This document shows positions 1 through 5,381 of a stretch of 6,380 nt of DNA, piece by piece. The notes beneath the pieces were generated by a model. It did no database searches, was not told the origin of the DNA, and was given only the letters and a program-made list of their open reading frames with translations. Position numbers and translations under genes: made by a program. Origin of the DNA: CAJXVY01 sp965660355 (GTDB taxonomy: Bacteria; Actinomycetota; Actinomycetes; Actinomycetales; Microbacteriaceae); contig CBFHZN010000045.1 of assembly GCA_965660355.1 (NCBI GenBank), positions 1 to 6,380 on the forward strand, given 5' to 3'. How positions within the stretch are numbered: position 1 is the first letter of the stretch; every line of letters starts with the position of its first letter.

Positions 1-587
1 TAACCAAAAAAGGTGTCGTTGGTGGGGGTAAGCACCTAAAACCTGAAGAGGTTCACAAACTTGTCGAAAAGAAAAAAGATGTTGTTTTCTTTGATGGCAG
101 AAATGCTGTTGAGGCCAAGGTCGGCAGATTCAAAGATGCAATCACGCCCGATATTGAATCAACCCACGAGTTCATAGAACAACTTGAGAGTGGGAAGTAT
201 GACTACTTGAAAGAGAAGCCAATCATCACCTACTGCACCGGAGGAATCCGTTGCGAGATTCTAAGTGTCGCCATGAAAAATCGTGGCTTCAAAGAGGTTT
301 ATCAGATTGATGGTGGCATTGTTCGCTACGGTGAAGCCTTCAAAGATGAGGGTTTATGGGAGGGGAGCCTAATGGTTTTTGATAACCGGATGGTGGCTAA
401 CTTCAGTGACAAAGCCAAGGTTATTGGTGAGTGTGAAATTTGTGGGACAAAAACCAACCACATTCGAAACTGCTTCGATGAAACCTGCAAGAACATGGTG
501 GTTGTTTGTTTGTCTTGTGAGGCAGATGAGTCAGTTCACAGGTGTGATTCCTCTCACACCAGAAACCGGCAGAAGGTTTTAGTCTGA
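1..587 (+). CDS. trhO: tRNA uridine(34) hydroxylase TrhO (rhodanese family), 5' end missing
   Basis: The reading frame is already open at position 3 and runs to TGA at 585-587, giving about 194 C-terminal residues; the start lies outside the window. The TTG at 207 lies inside the domain and is not the start. Visible are the rhodanese fold (FFDGRN, GRFKDAITPD), the active-site loop CTGGIRCE with its catalytic Cys at 234-236, and the DGGIVRYGE strand. The Cys-rich C-terminal domain follows, with CEICG, NCFDETC and CLSC spacing typical of the TrhO/YceA C-terminal region. The established family role is oxygen-dependent hydroxylation of U34 in certain tRNAs, giving 5-hydroxyuridine in the cytoplasm. 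All recognisable motifs are intact. The gene converges on the permease gene with 47 bp between stops and has no apparent link to sugar uptake. Family assignment is strong; the exact tRNA targets are inferred from homologues. Confidence 0.9.
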   Translation, partial: TKKGVVGGGKHLKPEEVHKLVEKKKDVVFFDGRNAVEAKVGRFKDAITPDIESTHEFIEQLESGKYDYLKEKPIITYCTGGIRCEILSVAMKNRGFKEVYQIDGGIVRYGEAFKDEGLWEGSLMVFDNRMVANFSDKAKVIGECEICGTKTNHIRNCFDETCKNMVVVCLSCEADESVHRCDSSHTRNRQKVLV

Positions 588-609
588 AAAACTGCTGCGC
601 CTAGTTTTT
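587..609 (+). terminator. Possible weak terminator after trhO
   Basis: A perfect 7-bp inverted repeat, AAAAACT (587-593) and AGTTTTT (603-609), with a 9-nt spacer starts at the last base of the trhO stop codon. The right arm supplies the T-tract expected after a terminator. The stem is almost entirely A:T and therefore weak, so this is only a candidate. Because the A-tract and T-tract mirror each other, it could act in both directions between the convergent trhO and permease genes. Confidence 0.3.
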
Positions 610-634
610 GTTCTAGTTCAACTGAGAATAAAGC

Positions 635-1888
635 CTAGGCCACACCACTGGCCGCTCTTGAGCGGCGAGCGACTGCATCGACTGCCACTGCTAAAAGAAC
701 CACTGCTCCAGTGACCATGAACCGAATAGATGAATCAAAGTTCAAAAGTGTCAGCCCGCTGGAAATCGATTGGAGCACAATTATCCCGAGTAGTGCAGAA
801 AAGGCACTTCCACGTCCACCAAACAAGCTTGTTCCTCCAATGACAGCCGCGGCGATGGCCACAAGCTCAGTTCCGCCACCTCCGGAACTCTGCGCTGCCG
901 CAGCCAGCCTTCCAGCGGCCATAAGGCCTCCTATAGCGGCCAAAGAAGAGGTGATCATAAACGCGAGTGTATAAACAGCTCGAACGTTAATACCCGAGCG
1001 GCGTGCAGCCTCCGGATTTCCCCCAACTGCGAATATTGCTCTACCGAACTTTGTCCTGGTTAGAACATAGTGAGCGATGAAAACAGTGAGAACAAAGAAT
1101 GAGAACATCAGGCTTATCCCGCGTGATTGGTTCAAAAACCATGCCACGAATTCCAGTGCCGCAATTATCAGCAAGGTCTGAGAAATAATTACAATCTGGG
1201 ATCGCGACGATAACCCGGCCTTAGATCGGCGCAATGATTGCCTTGTTCGGACAATGTAAAAAATCACCCCGATCAACGCCATCAAGACATAAGAGAGGAT
1301 CGGTGGGATAAACGCTTGCTGGCCAAACCAGACCAGCGGCGAATCAAAAGGAAGATTAATTGTTCCCTGACCACGAAGCACATACAACTGAAGACCTAGG
1401 AAACCCAACAGCCCAGCAACAGAGATTACGAATGACGGCACTCCAAGACGATTGAATATCTGTCCGTATATGAAGCCAATAAGCATGCCTGTTCCAACAG
1501 ACATTGCGAAGGCGAGAACTATAGGGAGACCGTTTTGGACAAACCCAACAGCAAATATCGCAGCGGATAATCCACTCACAGAGCCCACAGACAGGTCTAT
1601 CTGGCCCAGCAGAAGAACAAAGACTATTCCAAGAGCCAAGAAACCCACAGCCGTTGACTCCATGAGGAGGTTAGCCATGTTGTTTGACGAGAGAAAAAAT
1701 GGATTCAGGCTTTGGAAAATTGCATAAATAAGAATGATGCCAACGATTACCGGTAGAAGTCCTAAATCCCCCCTGCGAATGCGATCCAACGACGACTGGA
1801 TTCCTCCCCTAAAACCAACATACTGTCGGAGCCGCTGATCCTGCTGGTCCGCAGGCACATTTGGTGATTTTGGAGTGTTCGAGTTCAT
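635..1888 (-). CDS. Sugar ABC transporter permease, XylH/RbsC family
   Basis: This 417-aa integral membrane protein forms the transmembrane channel of a carbohydrate ABC importer (BPD_transp_2/RbsC-XylH type). A charged, cytoplasmic-looking tail of about 43 residues precedes the first hydrophobic segment (LLPVIVGIILIYAIF, about 44-58). Family signatures are present: GQIDLSVGSV, the EAA-like coupling segment GGNPEAARRSGINV (289-302), and IGGTSLFGGRGS (350-361) followed by the last membrane segments. A basic central loop (RTRQSLRRSKAGLSSRSQ) and a length well above that of RbsC (about 320 aa) fit the longer XylH type. The ATG lies 7 bp downstream of the ATPase stop, with a weak upstream AGG, so the two are surely co-transcribed and probably translationally coupled. 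Partners are the ATPase at 1896-2870 and the lipoprotein at 2968-4101. Substrate is not readable from the sequence; xylose or a similar monosaccharide is an inference from family resemblance. Confidence 0.92.
   Translation of the reverse strand: MNSNTPKSPNVPADQQDQRLRQYVGFRGGIQSSLDRIRRGDLGLLPVIVGIILIYAIFQSLNPFFLSSNNMANLLMESTAVGFLALGIVFVLLLGQIDLSVGSVSGLSAAIFAVGFVQNGLPIVLAFAMSVGTGMLIGFIYGQIFNRLGVPSFVISVAGLLGFLGLQLYVLRGQGTINLPFDSPLVWFGQQAFIPPILSYVLMALIGVIFYIVRTRQSLRRSKAGLSSRSQIVIISQTLLIIAALEFVAWFLNQSRGISLMFSFFVLTVFIAHYVLTRTKFGRAIFAVGGNPEAARRSGINVRAVYTLAFMITSSLAAIGGLMAAGRLAAAAQSSGGGGTELVAIAAAVIGGTSLFGGRGSAFSALLGIIVLQSISSGLTLLNFDSSIRFMVTGAVVLLAVAVDAVARRSRAASGVA
651..666. repeat. GC-rich inverted repeat inside the permease 3' end
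   Basis: GCCGCT and AGCGGC flank a CTTG loop just before the permease stop codon. It lies in codons for the C-terminal ARRSRAA stretch. No T-tract follows on either strand, so it is not a classical intrinsic terminator. It may still stabilise the 3' end of the operon mRNA or simply reflect codon use. Confidence 0.35.
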
Positions 1889-1895
1889 AAATTCA

Positions 1896-2870
1896 TTACC
1901 TGTCTGTGGCTTGAGGCGTGACTATTCGGGACTCACGGGTTGTGACCGCATTGTCCAGCGATCCAGTAATAGCTGCAACAATTTCAGTTTTCGTTNNNNN
2001 NNNNNNNNNNNNNNNNNNNNNNNNNNNNNNNNNNNNNNNNNNNNNNNNNNNNNNNNNNNNNNNNNNNNNNNNNNNNNNNNNNNNNNNNNNNNNCGTGACT
2101 ATTCGGGACTCACGGGTTGTGACCGCATTGTCCAGCGATCCAGTAATAGCTGCAACAATTTCAGTTTTCGTTGATTTAGAAGGCTCAAATTCACCGTTGT
2201 TTGTGCCAAGCCTAAGAACTGCAACTCGATCCGCCACAGCAAAAACATCGTCCATATTGTGTGAGATGACTATCACGGCAAGTCCTTTGTCGCGAAGTCG
2301 TTCGACAAGATTTAACACCTCTGCTGTTTGCTCCACCCCGAGAGCCGCAGTTGGCTCATCCAGGATGATTAGCTTTGGGTTTCCAAGAAGCGATCGAGCG
2401 ATAGCAACAGTTTGGCGCTGACCTCCAGAAAGAGATGCAATGGGAATTCTGACCGATGGGATTTTCGCACTTAGCTCTCGCAGCAATTCCCACGCACGAA
2501 GCTCCATTGAAATTTCATCGAGACGGGCTGGCCCTAACTCTCGACCTAGGAACAAGTTGTTGACGACATCCAGATTGTCGCAGAGGGCGAGGTCTTGAAA
2601 AACAGTCGCGATGCCAACTTTGATTGAGTCATTCGGATTTCTGATGCTCACATCTTGACCATCCAACTGAATTCGCCCAGAGTCCGGGGCGTGAACTCCC
2701 GCTAAAACTTTCACCAGGGTTGATTTCCCCGCACCGTTGTCGCCCACAAGGGCTACTACCTCACCCGGATAGACCTCTAACTCAACATTAGAGAGTGCCG
2801 TAACAGCACCAAAGTGTTTCGAAACTCCCTGCAGAGAGAGCACGGGTTGAGTTTTAGTTACTTCAGCCAT
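1896..2870 (-). CDS. Sugar ABC transporter ATP-binding protein, single ABC domain (length inflated by scaffold join)
   Basis: Energises the importer by ATP hydrolysis on the cytoplasmic face. All motifs are intact: Walker A GDNGAGKST (43-51, Lys49), Q-loop VFQD (Gln91), signature LSGGQ (146-150), Walker B LIILDE (166-171, catalytic Glu171) and H-loop His203. The apparent 324 aa contain the segment from TKTEIVAA to SRIVT twice, separated by unknown residues. This follows from a run of N flanked by identical 79-bp copies. Collapsing it gives 265 aa, ending TPQATDR, the normal length of a one-domain ATPase. RbsA and E. coli XylG carry two ABC domains (about 500 aa); this one presumably works as a homodimer. 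ATG at 2868-2870 is chosen because the ABC fold starts nine residues later (VLSLQGVSKHFG). An AGGA lies about 12 nt upstream. It is the middle gene of the operon, between lipoprotein and permease. Confidence 0.9.
   Translation of the reverse strand: MAEVTKTQPVLSLQGVSKHFGAVTALSNVELEVYPGEVVALVGDNGAGKSTLVKVLAGVHAPDSGRIQLDGQDVSIRNPNDSIKVGIATVFQDLALCDNLDVVNNLFLGRELGPARLDEISMELRAWELLRELSAKIPSVRIPIASLSGGQRQTVAIARSLLGNPKLIILDEPTAALGVEQTAEVLNLVERLRDKGLAVIVISHNMDDVFAVADRVAVLRLGTNNGEFEPSKSTKTEIVAAITGSLDNAVTTRESRIVTXXXXXXXXXXXXXXXXXXXXXXXXXXXXXXXXXTKTEIVAAITGSLDNAVTTRESRIVTPQATDR
1917..2172. repeat. 79-bp identical copies flanking a gap (probable unmerged contig overlap)
   Basis: Bases 1917-1995 and 2094-2172 are identical over 79 bp, and the only thing between them is N. 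The copies start or end exactly at the gap edges, as expected when two contigs sharing an end are scaffolded without merging. The offset between copies is 177 bp, a multiple of three, so the reading frame survives and the duplication is easy to mistake for a protein repeat. Confidence 0.9.
1996..2093. other. Assembly gap (98 N)
   Basis: Run of undetermined bases inside the 3' end of the ATPase gene. Because the flanks overlap perfectly, the true gap is probably zero or negative in length and no sequence is missing. Confidence 0.95.
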
Positions 2871-2903
2871 GGGCCAATTTTCCTATCTCCATTGATAATT
2901 GAC

Positions 2904-2950
2904 TGGCTTTGAGGGGACCCTGCGTTTCTGCAGGGCCCCCTCTTGAGCCA
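2904..2950 (-). promoter_or_regulatory. Intercistronic stem-loop between binding-protein and ATPase genes
   Basis: Arms at 2911-2923 and 2930-2942 form a 13-bp stem with a 6-nt loop. A further 5-bp outer stem (2904-2908 with 2946-2950) closes around a small internal loop. In the operon (minus) strand RNA every position of the 13-bp stem pairs, with one G-U wobble. In the plus strand the same position is an A-C mismatch, so the structure seems built for the minus-strand transcript. No U-tract follows in the direction of transcription. This fits an mRNA-stabilising or partly attenuating element that lets the binding protein be made in excess over ATPase and permease, a common arrangement in ABC import operons. 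The role is inferred. Confidence 0.7.
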
Positions 2951-2967
2951 ATAACTAGCCTATCTAG

Positions 2968-4101
2968 CTATTCGATTCCCAACGAGGCGCAAGCGTCCTC
3001 GTACTCAGGTGTGCAAACCTGAGCTGCACTGTAAATGCCGGTGTCAAAAATAGCTTCTTTGACGTTGTCCTGAGTGACAACTGTTGGCACGAACAGCTGA
3101 GACGGTGTGTCAAACAGAGTTGCGTCCGCCTCGGGGGTTTCCCCTCTCAGCAAAGCCACAGCTACTTCTGCCGCCGCAGTTGCAACTATGCTGATTGGCT
3201 TTGAAATGGTGTTGTACTGGTCACCCGCGATGATTCGCTGGATAGCTGCAATCTCCGCATCATTTCCAGTAACAGGAGGAAGGGGATTCACTCCAGCCGC
3301 CTTCAGGGCTGAAACAGATCCACCACCGGTTCCGTCATTGGCAGCGATCACGCCGACAATCTCGTCACCGAACTGAGTAATCTGACCTGCAACCCAATCC
3401 TGAGCCTTAGCTGGGTCCCACTCTGGAGTTCTGAATTCAGCCAGAGCACTAAAGTCGCTCGCATCCACCGATGCTTTTTGGCCATCAAAAATTAGACCTG
3501 CAGCATCGTCTGTTGGAGAACCGCCAACCAGAAGGACTCCTCCGTCATCTGGTGAGACACCGTCAGCTTCCAGTTTCTCAATCAGAGACTTTCCAATGTT
3601 CTCCCCGATCCAATAGTTGTCAAAGGAGACATAGAAGTCAGCTGGCCTTGTTGTGATTGGGCGATCATATGTAACCACCGCAACACCTTGAGACTGTGCA
3701 CTCTCAACGATAGATGCAGCAGCAGCGGTGTCAACGGACGAAATAACGATAACCTCTACGCCCTGGGTAATCATGGAGTCAGCCTGTGCCTGCTGATCTG
3801 CTGGGTCTGCGTCGGCGTTCTGATAAATGACCTCACAGCTTGGGCAGAGGTCTGCCACTGCCTGCGTGAAGAGAGGAGCATCCTGCTCCTCATAGCGAGT
3901 GGAGGCGAGGTCAGGCATTAGAAATGCAATCTTGCCTGAGAGTTCCTGCTCGCCTGAATCTGAGGCTGAACCTGAACTTTCGCTACCAGAATCAGCGCTC
4001 GTATCAGTCTCCGCAGTTTCCTGCGTCGCGCAAGCGCCGAGGGTTCCGGTTAGAACAAGGGCCCCGGCCAGAGCCAAGACCTTTTTTGAAATAGTAGTCA
4101 T
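2968..4101 (-). CDS. Sugar ABC transporter substrate-binding lipoprotein, XylF-like
   Basis: A 377-aa extracytoplasmic sugar-binding protein that delivers substrate to the permease. The start at 4099-4101 (MTTISKK) is preferred over the longer frame from 4149, because AAGGAAG lies 4 nt upstream and a lipoprotein signal begins at once: basic SKK, a hydrophobic core, then lipobox LGAC with acylated Cys24. A Ser/Asp/Glu-rich linker (about 25-56) tethers the domain to the membrane. The type-1 periplasmic-binding fold (Peripla_BP_4) starts at KIAFLMPDL. XylF-like landmarks include the actinobacterial-type CPSC (86-89), YQNADADPADQQAQ, VVTYDRPI, FYVSFDNYWIG, GGSPTDDAA, AANDGTGGG, TGNDAEIAAIQRI and a Cys-containing C-terminus (VCTPEYEDACASLGIE). 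Xylose is the best-known ligand of the family, but no xylose catabolic gene is visible, so a related sugar or polyol is possible. It is the first gene of the operon, divergent from the DeoR gene and probably its target. Confidence 0.92.
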   Translation of the reverse strand: MTTISKKVLALAGALVLTGTLGACATQETAETDTSADSGSESSGSASDSGEQELSGKIAFLMPDLASTRYEEQDAPLFTQAVADLCPSCEVIYQNADADPADQQAQADSMITQGVEVIVISSVDTAAAASIVESAQSQGVAVVTYDRPITTRPADFYVSFDNYWIGENIGKSLIEKLEADGVSPDDGGVLLVGGSPTDDAAGLIFDGQKASVDASDFSALAEFRTPEWDPAKAQDWVAGQITQFGDEIVGVIAANDGTGGGSVSALKAAGVNPLPPVTGNDAEIAAIQRIIAGDQYNTISKPISIVATAAAEVAVALLRGETPEADATLFDTPSQLFVPTVVTQDNVKEAIFDTGIYSAAQVCTPEYEDACASLGIE

Positions 4102-4105
4102 ACAA

Positions 4106-4138
4106 CTTCCTTTCCGTATCTTCCTTGACTTAGGAAGA
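4106..4138 (-). promoter_or_regulatory. Leader with duplicated Shine-Dalgarno-like motif and complementary arm
   Basis: The sequence CTTCCTT occurs at 4106-4112 and again at 4120-4126, so the lipoprotein mRNA carries two AAGGAAG motifs 14 nt apart. The one nearest the start is the ribosome binding site. Upstream of both, 4132-4138 gives TCTTCCT in the mRNA. It can pair perfectly (7 bp, 6-nt loop) with the distal copy, or over 6 bp with the true ribosome binding site. The binding site itself is solid; alternative pairing is speculative. Confidence 0.45.
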
Positions 4139-4147
4139 AGTTGGGAC

Positions 4148-4169
4148 AATGCACACGGTCTGGTGCATT
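4148..4169. promoter_or_regulatory. Perfect 7-bp palindrome with 8-bp spacer (candidate operator)
   Basis: AATGCAC (4148-4154) and GTGCATT (4163-4169) are perfect inverted repeats 15 bp apart start to start, which suits a dimeric DNA-binding protein. It lies between the candidate promoter and the start of the lipoprotein gene, and differs in sequence from the ATAAC/GTTAT element nearby. It could be the site of a second regulator or a hairpin at the 5' end of the lipoprotein mRNA. Confidence 0.5.
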
Positions 4170-4175
4170 CAGAGG

Positions 4176-4206
4176 ACTATAACATTAGTGACGTTATATT
4201 TAGCAA
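4176..4206 (-). promoter_or_regulatory. Candidate promoter for the ABC importer operon
   Basis: On the minus strand TTGCTA (4201-4206) is a fair -35 and TATAGT (4176-4181) a good -10, but the 19-bp spacer is longer than ideal. Transcription would begin near 4169, giving a leader of roughly 70 nt. The ATAAC-N9-GTTAT element lies between and over these boxes, so a bound repressor would block the polymerase. Confidence 0.35.
4179..4197. promoter_or_regulatory. Operator-like element ATAAC-N9-GTTAT, copy A
   Basis: ATAACATTAGTGACGTTAT is an interrupted palindrome, extending to TATAAC/GTTATA at 4178-4198. It matches the element at 5286-5304 at 13 of 19 positions with the same 9-bp spacer. Further GTTA words follow at 4207 and 4233. 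The position between the divergent importer and DeoR genes, and the recurrence before the dehydrogenase, make it the best candidate binding site for the DeoR-family protein encoded alongside. Confidence 0.55.
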
Positions 4207-4211
4207 GTTAC

Positions 4212-4240
4212 TTGGGGGTTTGTGACTTATCTGTTATAAA
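4212..4240 (+). promoter_or_regulatory. Candidate promoter for the deoR-type gene
   Basis: TTGGGG (4212-4217) and TATAAA (4235-4240) are spaced by 17 bp, with the -10 about 50 bp before the ATG at 4289. The -35 is only a partial match to consensus. No convincing Shine-Dalgarno sequence precedes this ATG. Confidence 0.35.
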
Positions 4241-4288
4241 TTGCCCTGCAACTGGTGTTCATGCGAATGCAGACAGTAGTGTTATGGG

Positions 4289-5251
4289 ATGGATAAAGAC
4301 ACCTCACAGCCTTCTGACAAAGAGCGTGACGAGAGACGACGCACCATTTTTGAATACGTTCTAAGTCATGGTCAGGCCTCTGCACAAGAGCTAGCAGACA
4401 TTGTTGGCAGAAGTCTCATGACCGTTCACAGGGACCTAGATGATCTGGCAGCCCGCGGACTCGTGAGAAAATATCACGGTGGAGTGTCGGCTTTACCAAC
4501 AAGCATGTTTGAATCCAGCTCTGAGTTCCGAAAACAACGCAATGTAAAAGCCAAGCAGGCCCTGGGTCAAAAAGCTTTGGAACTCGTTGAGCCCGGGATG
4601 TCAATTCTCTTGGATGACTCGACAACAGTTTTATCGCTAGCAAATTCATTGCATCAGAAAGCCCCTCTTACCGTTCTTACCAACTACAGAGACGCGATCG
4701 AGGTCTTGGTGGACGTTTCCGACATTAGAGTTGTGGCCATAGGGGGTACATATTCAAAGACCCACAACTCTTTCGTCGGCTCACCACACCTCACTGGGCT
4801 TGATTCTTATGCTGTTGACATAGTCTTCCAGTCAACATCGACAATGGACAAAAACATGACCTATCACCAGGAAGAAGATGTAGTTCTGATGAAGCGCGCA
4901 ATGCTCAACGCCGGCACCCGTAAGGTATTGATGATGGATTCTTCCAAGATAGGGAAGACCTCTTTACACCGCTTCGTAGAGCTTTCGGCATTCACAGACA
5001 TTATTGTGACGAAGGATGTTCCGATGTCNNNNNNNNNNNNNNNNNNNNNNNNNNNNNNNNNNNNNNNNNNNNNNNNNNNNNNNNNNNNNNNNNNNNNNNN
5101 NNNNNNNNNNNNNNNNNNNNNNNNNNNNGGGAAGACCTCTTTACACCGCTTCGTAGAGCTTTCGGCATTCACAGACATTATTGTGACGAAGGATGTTCCG
5201 ATGTCGGTTTTTGCTGATGTTTCAGAGGCTACTCAAATTCACATCGCATAG
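4289..5251 (+). CDS. DeoR-family transcriptional regulator (length inflated by scaffold join)
   Basis: Cytoplasmic DNA-binding repressor that probably senses a phosphorylated sugar. The N-terminal winged helix-turn-helix has the DeoR signature: AQELADIVGRSLMTVHRDLD (about 32-51), then LAARGLVRKYHGGV. The DeoR-type sensor domain follows, with LLDDSTTVLSLA (107-118), LTNY, GGTYSKTHNSFVG, a YHQEEDVV segment, and DSSKIGK (217-223) near the phosphate site. The apparent 320 aa include a segment repeated across a run of N; collapsing the 77-bp overlap gives 261 aa, normal for the family. ATG 4289 is the only sensible start: an in-frame stop lies at 4277-4279 and the next Met is inside the recognition helix. 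It lacks a clear ribosome binding site. It is divergent from the importer and upstream of the dehydrogenase on the same strand. It probably represses both through the ATAAC-N9-GTTAT elements, and perhaps itself. The effector is unknown. Confidence 0.92.
   Translation: MDKDTSQPSDKERDERRRTIFEYVLSHGQASAQELADIVGRSLMTVHRDLDDLAARGLVRKYHGGVSALPTSMFESSSEFRKQRNVKAKQALGQKALELVEPGMSILLDDSTTVLSLANSLHQKAPLTVLTNYRDAIEVLVDVSDIRVVAIGGTYSKTHNSFVGSPHLTGLDSYAVDIVFQSTSTMDKNMTYHQEEDVVLMKRAMLNAGTRKVLMMDSSKIGKTSLHRFVELSAFTDIIVTKDVPMXXXXXXXXXXXXXXXXXXXXXXXXXXXXXXXXXXGKTSLHRFVELSAFTDIIVTKDVPMSVFADVSEATQIHIA
4952..5205. repeat. 77-bp identical copies flanking a gap (probable unmerged contig overlap)
   Basis: Bases 4952-5028 and 5129-5205 are identical over 77 bp, with only N between them, and the copies abut the gap edges. 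The offset is again 177 bp, exactly as at the other gap, which points to a scaffolding rule rather than biology. Frame is preserved. Confidence 0.9.
5029..5128. other. Assembly gap (100 N)
   Basis: Run of undetermined bases inside the 3' end of the DeoR-type gene. The perfect overlap of both flanks suggests that the contigs actually join and nothing is missing. Confidence 0.95.
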
Positions 5252-5276
5252 GTGTGAGCACATTCCAAAGCCGTTC

Positions 5277-5307
5277 ATGTTAGTAATAACATATTTAGTG
5301 TTATAGT
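5277..5307 (+). promoter_or_regulatory. Operator copy B and candidate promoter before the dehydrogenase gene
   Basis: ATAACATATTTAGTGTTAT (5286-5304) repeats the spacing and arms of the element at 4179-4197. An overlapping perfect palindrome, ATGTTA-GTAA-TAACAT (5277-5292), recalls the TGTTA half-sites known for E. coli DeoR operators. A -10-like TATAGT sits at 5302-5307, partly inside the element; no good -35 is seen. A repressor bound here would cover the promoter. Function is inferred from recurrence and position. Confidence 0.5.
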
Positions 5308-5366
5308 TTTCGGTCAGGATGGTTAGACCTCATTTCGGGCTAGCCGCAGAGAATGTGGAAGATGCG

Positions 5367-5372
5367 AAGGAG
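5367..5372 (+). promoter_or_regulatory. Ribosome binding site deciding the dehydrogenase start
   Basis: AAGGAG lies 9 nt before ATG 5382 and is the best Shine-Dalgarno sequence in this stretch. The in-frame upstream ATG at 5319 has no such site. Confidence 0.65.
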
Positions 5373-5381
5373 CAGCTAAAC

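Noticed and set aside
207..587. A separate 126-aa protein starting at TTG 207
   Set aside because: The frame is open back to position 3 and the upstream residues match the rhodanese domain, so this TTG is internal to trhO.
651..666. Intrinsic terminator at the permease 3' end
   Set aside because: The hairpin is good but lies inside the coding region and has no T-tract on either strand.
1917..2172. Genuine tandem repeat or mobile-element target duplication around the gap
   Set aside because: 79 bp is far too long for a target duplication, the copies end exactly at the N run, and a second gap behaves the same way.
2968..4149. Longer lipoprotein starting at ATG 4149 (393 aa)
   Set aside because: It would put 16 residues in front of a textbook lipoprotein signal peptide; ATG 4101 has a strong ribosome binding site directly upstream.
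3899..4364. Plus-strand frames across the lipoprotein start and control region
   Set aside because: They are antisense to the signal peptide and cross the divergent promoters, have no domain, and overlap the DeoR-type start in another frame.
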